In this document: piece after piece, positions 59,686-64,000 of the stretch
Position numbering within the stretch: position 1 is the first letter of the stretch
How the letters are laid out: each line of letters opens with the position of its first letter
Assembly: GCA_017163975.1 (NCBI GenBank)
Contig: JAFFSR010000218.1
Span: 4,653,501 to 4,717,500 of the forward strand
Length of the DNA: 64,000 bases
Direction of reading: 5' to 3'
Origin: Anastatus disparis
Lineage: Eukaryota; Arthropoda; Insecta; Hymenoptera; Eupelmidae
Notes under the pieces: model-generated
Database searches by the model: none
What the model was told of the DNA's origin: nothing
The model's input: the letters and a program-made list of their open reading frames with translations, nothing else
Translations under genes and position numbers: made by a program

Positions 59686-62600
59686 ATTTAAAGTACTTTT
59701 TTTAACAAACTAAACACAAAAAACACCATACCACTGATAGATGAAACAACTGAAAAAATTCAAAGTAATATTTTAAAAGCTTATTAACTTATAACAAATA
59801 GAATCAATAGCTGTGCACTCGATTTACAGAACAATAAATGACGCTTTTCCAGTTACGCTAATGTCGTACAATTCGCACATTGTCTTATTTCTTAAACATT
59901 AGCGCAAATGGAGAACTATCAATCGTCCTCTAAATCGAATGATCAAGTTCGAAAGACTTTTTATTCATTAACAAAATGTAGCAACACAGATTTGTTTAGG
60001 AAAGGCTGTAACTCGTTCATGATTAAAAAGGACTTAAGATCTTTCGTCTAATCAAAATAAATATTTAAAATTATGATTTAATCTCCTGCGTAATTTACTG
60101 ATCGAAAAATATTTGCGTGTATTAAATTAAATTGACGTTATAAATTAAAGAAAAAGAGTAAAAAAGAAATGGTTCTAAAACGTTTGAAAATCTGCCTGAA
60201 AGAAAAGCTCATAGACCAAAGTGAAAGAAAGTTATCACAAGAGCACGCACACACGCACGGAACAAATCTTTTTTAATTACAGACGAGATATAACCTTTGC
60301 TTACGATCGAACGCGAGATGTAAGTCTTTCTTGAAGCACACGCAAAGTAAGGCCTTCTTCGAAAAAATCATCCTATAATATTTCATTCTGAACCTCTCGT
60401 TTTCCTCATGAGCCTTTTATTTGCCGAGGTTAACGATGAATTTCGTACGATAAAATTTTGATAAAAATTATGCACATAATAAAATTATAAAATCTTTTGT
60501 GTATTTGACAATGTCTTGAATGTCATATTGAAAATTTATCAATTGTTTAAAACTCTAAATATCACCTAAATTTTTCATAATATTATTTTAAAGTTTTTTT
60601 TTGTGTTAAAAAACATGAGAAAAAGTTGGTGTAGAAGCTTGAAATCGATAATGTAAGATGTTGTTTAAAATTTTCCAAAATACGTGTTGCAACGATTGAT
60701 CAAATATACCATAAAACGGAGTTAATAATTATCAAGATAATAAAGCTTTCAAGATTGCATTAAATTTGAATTTTATTATACATACACATTATTACATTCG
60801 AGAAGCGTGTACTCTTGACTTTAACGCAACAAATGTAAAAAACAACAAATTTACGAACCGAGAATATTTATTCAGAAATAGGGGAATTTCGGTTTTAAAA
60901 AAAAATGATAAAGTTATTTAAATACAGACATATTTCGTTAAAATAAAACGACGTCATTTAATGGCATAATAAGCCGAAAACGTCACGATTCGGACCATAA
61001 AATAACGTCACTTTAGGAAAAGAATGATACGATTTGAAACAAAGAATCTTTTTAAATTTAATTATTGTGACAATAATAAAAATAAAAATGATTTTTTTAA
61101 TTTAATTGAAAAAAAACGCTCTTATTTGTAATTTTTAATTTTTCTGATGCGACGATTTAACTTAATCAACTTTTAGTTGAAATTCTAGAACTTTAATTTT
61201 ATCCATTCAATCCCTAACAGAAATTATTTCTAGTAAGAAAACGAATAGTCCACTCGATTAGGGTTTCTCGACGCAAAGAGAAATCTACTAGACGCCAGTG
61301 GAATTGTGCATTCTTACAAACGACGCCGTTCTTGTTGTTAGAATAAAAATCGCTTCCCGCTAGGAGAAATCCACTAGCTTGGAGAGGAAATCTGACTGAT
61401 TGCATTTTCACTTATATAACGTAACATTGTTACGCAGAATTTCTTTACGTCCTTCTTTAGTATGTTAAGATATATTATTAAATATTTCAAATAGAAATTT
61501 GCTTGGGTGTAGAAAAAATCACTTGGGGATAGAATATTAAAAGCCCGTGTAAAAATTAGGTCGTCAAGCATTTTTTTACTAGAGACAAGAACACCCTTAA
61601 ACAAGTAAATTTTATTCTTTCCCCAAGTGTAAATATATTAGCAAAAATAACAAGAATACTTTCTACTACCGGCTAGTGGATTCCACGTGCCTCAAGAAAT
61701 CATTTCTGTCAGTGTTTATTAGACAGGGATTCAAGATTGTAATAGCATTCTGATAGGTTATCAAGTTTCAGATCATATCGATAATCGTTACAAACAATAG
61801 TATTTTATAAATATTGTTAATAAAATTTTAAAAATTCATTATGTAATAACTTTTTACCTCAGTCTAAAAGCGCACCACTTTACAATATATTTGCTTTATT
61901 CGTAAATACACAGACGACCTCCTTTGCTTATTAACATCGAAGTGATTGCATAAATACAGCGACGTTAATAGTAAATGACTATTATCAGCTAAAAATTAAA
62001 AGAAATTACTGTTAATATTTGTTCAATTTTCAATGGTTATTAATTATTATTTCCACATCAATTATACTCCGTTGTTTATAATTGTTTACGTTGTTTCTGT
62101 TTCTAATTGTAATATCTTTACTTCCTTGTATCACTTTACTCTACAACCAACGCTCGAAATTTGTTTTACTTCTTTTGAAAAATATCAATTTTCATTTCTG
62201 TTATATTCTCCTGATGAGTCATTCATAAATAGCGTGTAATGATCACGTTATTTGCTCTAAACAAATTACGCTCTGATTAAACCCACCCATTGGATATCTC
62301 AATCGAACACGAAGTAATTACAAGTATTTCCCTGGTACGAACAATATCCAGCTTTGGACTAGTATACAACTAGCCAAGACGTGTAATAGCGTAAAAATTC
62401 TATATGGTTTTCTGGTCAAATTTATTCATAAAATGAGGAGACCCATGGTCATAAAAAATGTTGAAGTATTTCACCAATCTATTAATACGATGAAGATCAC
62501 TATTTTTATCATCTATAAACTAGCCAATAACACACTATACAACTTCTAGAATTTAATAGGGAAAACAAAATTAGGTGGCAAAGCGAACTTTTCCTTAAAT

Positions 62601-63978
62601 ATCTATCCAAAATTTAATATTAATGCATTTAAAATTGAAAGATTCTGTTTAATAGTACATTACGCAACTAAAATCGCATATTTCTTCCGAGGATAAAATT
62701 TGCAACCCGCGTGAGCGAGGCGAAACGAGGGAAGCGAATACCTAAGGGATAATTAGACTCTACTCCTGAGTTGCATAACATGCTTTATTTCTATCTCAAT
62801 AGTGGCGACTTTATTAATTTAAAAAAAACAAACCCGATCAAAAAAATTGAAATTGAAAATTTAATAATGAAATTTTTTGAATATTTTAGCATATTGATAA
62901 TTTTTATTAAAATTGAACAGTTTTTGACATTCTTGTTAGTGTATTTATATAATTTGTTAAAAAATTTGAATAATTTATTCAATTTTATAAACTTTTTATT
63001 TAGTGGAAGTGAAATACTCTCCTGATAATTCACCTGTCAATCAATTGTTAATTACGAGTGCTGATATAATACAAAATACCATCTGATTTCATTATAAATA
63101 AATTTCTAATGAAATTTTAAAAAAAATCATGGATGATCCTGCAATTTAACCCATCGAAAAAAATGAATCTTCAGATAATAATATTGAAAGTGCTATAATC
63201 ATGTCAACAGATATTTTTCATAATTATTACATTCTAATAAAAATCTTGCGTCGTCTTAGAAGGAATGGAATTATCGAAGGAAAAAAATTTGAATTAATTA
63301 TATTGTCTTTTATTGAAGTGTTTCATATTCATCTGAATCAAAATAAAATATAAATTTATATTTTAACTTTTATTACCCAAATTTTAAAATGAATGTTTTA
63401 AAACCTGATAGTATTATGTACCGGTACCCTATTTTAGTTTTGTGGACATATTTAATATTACGATTTCTACCAAAATCCTTAGATTACCCGTGACACTTTA
63501 TTATTTATAACTTCTAAATTTTCTATCCAAGCCGGTTTCCAAATTAGTTAGAGAAGAGAAGATAGTAATTATGCGACTATTTTCATGTATTGTAACGACT
63601 CATAAACCAAAGTAAAAAGATCATTAATTGAAAATGTAATACTTGTGGCACCTCCATAAACGGTTTGTTCAAACACATCAAATATATTTTTCGTTGCAAC
63701 GGTTAGCCTTGACAGTGAATTCAAAATTCATTCCGAATTAGCAAATCATTTGTGTAAATAATTTTTGAATCTATTTTCTTCTGCTTCATTGATTGAATTA
63801 TGATATGCAAATAAAGATAATTTTTTATTCTTATAAATACAATTAAACAAATACAGATTTTTTTTTCTTCCCATTCCTTAACAAAAGCTCTTGAAAGTTG
63901 CAAAAGATATGAAATTCTTCTCTTAAATTAATCAGACACGCAAACATAACTCGAAATGAAAAATTTTTTTGCACTCAC
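59686..63978. other. Region upstream of laccase D
   Basis: Presumed laccase D promoter at its left edge. No gene recognised. It holds a SINE tail (61885-61970) and possible weak inverted repeats at 61200-61705 (acagaaattatttct; atccactagc/gctagtggat). The open frames at 61214-61604, 62033-62239 and 62771-63033 are AT-driven and not supported. Confidence 0.45.
61885..61970 (+). repeat. Truncated SINE tail
   Basis: The body and tail of the SINE family (ttaacatcgaagtgattgca then taaatacagcgacgttaat) without the tRNA-like head. Confidence 0.55.
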
Positions 63979-64000
63979 CAGGAGAGTGTATAGGCTTTGG
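63979..64000 (-). other. Possible exon end at the window edge
   Basis: On the minus strand the last bases read CACTCTCCTG|gtgagtgc, a strong splice donor similar to the CCTG|gtgagt at the end of laccase exon 9, but the few codons visible do not match that exon. Too short to identify. Confidence 0.2.

Noticed and set aside
62771..63033. Opposed open frames of 80-84 codons
   Set aside because: Both strands are open because the DNA is A/T homopolymer-rich; translations are low-complexity Phe/Leu/Asn/Lys.

Overview
The window looks like AT-rich nuclear DNA of an insect, most likely a hymenopteran parasitoid wasp. Genes are split by short phase-conserved introns with GT-AG borders, tRNA-derived SINEs and many foldback elements fill the gaps, and the best-preserved proteins are insect-type laccases and ankyrin proteins with a PRANC-like C-terminus. 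Ankyrin-PRANC genes are known from Nasonia and other parasitoid wasps as well as from poxviruses and Wolbachia. The species assignment is an inference.

Backbone: four secreted multicopper oxidases (laccases) lie head-to-tail on the minus strand. From right to left they are D (51864-59685, 646 aa), C (30549-35139, 648 aa), B (21447-28055, 652 aa) and A (1008-2830, only the first three coding exons inside the window). I rebuilt B, C and D exon by exon. Each has ten coding exons with the same junction phases, a signal peptide in exon 1, an insect-type cysteine-rich N-terminus and all four copper motifs. All three appear intact. A single copy of the last exon also lies at 14753-14895 as a by-product of a segmental duplication.

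Between laccases A and B sit three plus-strand ankyrin/PRANC-like genes. Copies 1 (11814-13487) and 3 (18947-20635) are full length, with the same TATA/initiator promoter. Copy 2 (about 15532-16827) has lost its promoter and first ankyrin repeats; a mosaic repeat sequence is fused in their place. The duplicated unit covers the ankyrin gene and the 3' end of the convergent laccase.

The remaining DNA is dominated by inverted repeats at every scale. There is a ~3 kb nested palindrome at 7656-10717 with an 838-bp CACTG-ended insert in one arm only. A ~2.6 kb palindrome at 42517-45074 has arms of about 1 kb. At least eight smaller foldback elements are present, several inside laccase introns. A GC-rich array of four hairpins lies at 39354-39488. 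A two-hairpin element occurs at three places (30741-30960, 43031-43250, 44342-44560); between loci its stems change on both sides so that pairing is kept. This last element is the best candidate for something undescribed. A frameshifted fragment of a Pus1-like tRNA pseudouridine synthase lies at 47225-47545. No rRNA, CRISPR or bacterial-type genes were seen.
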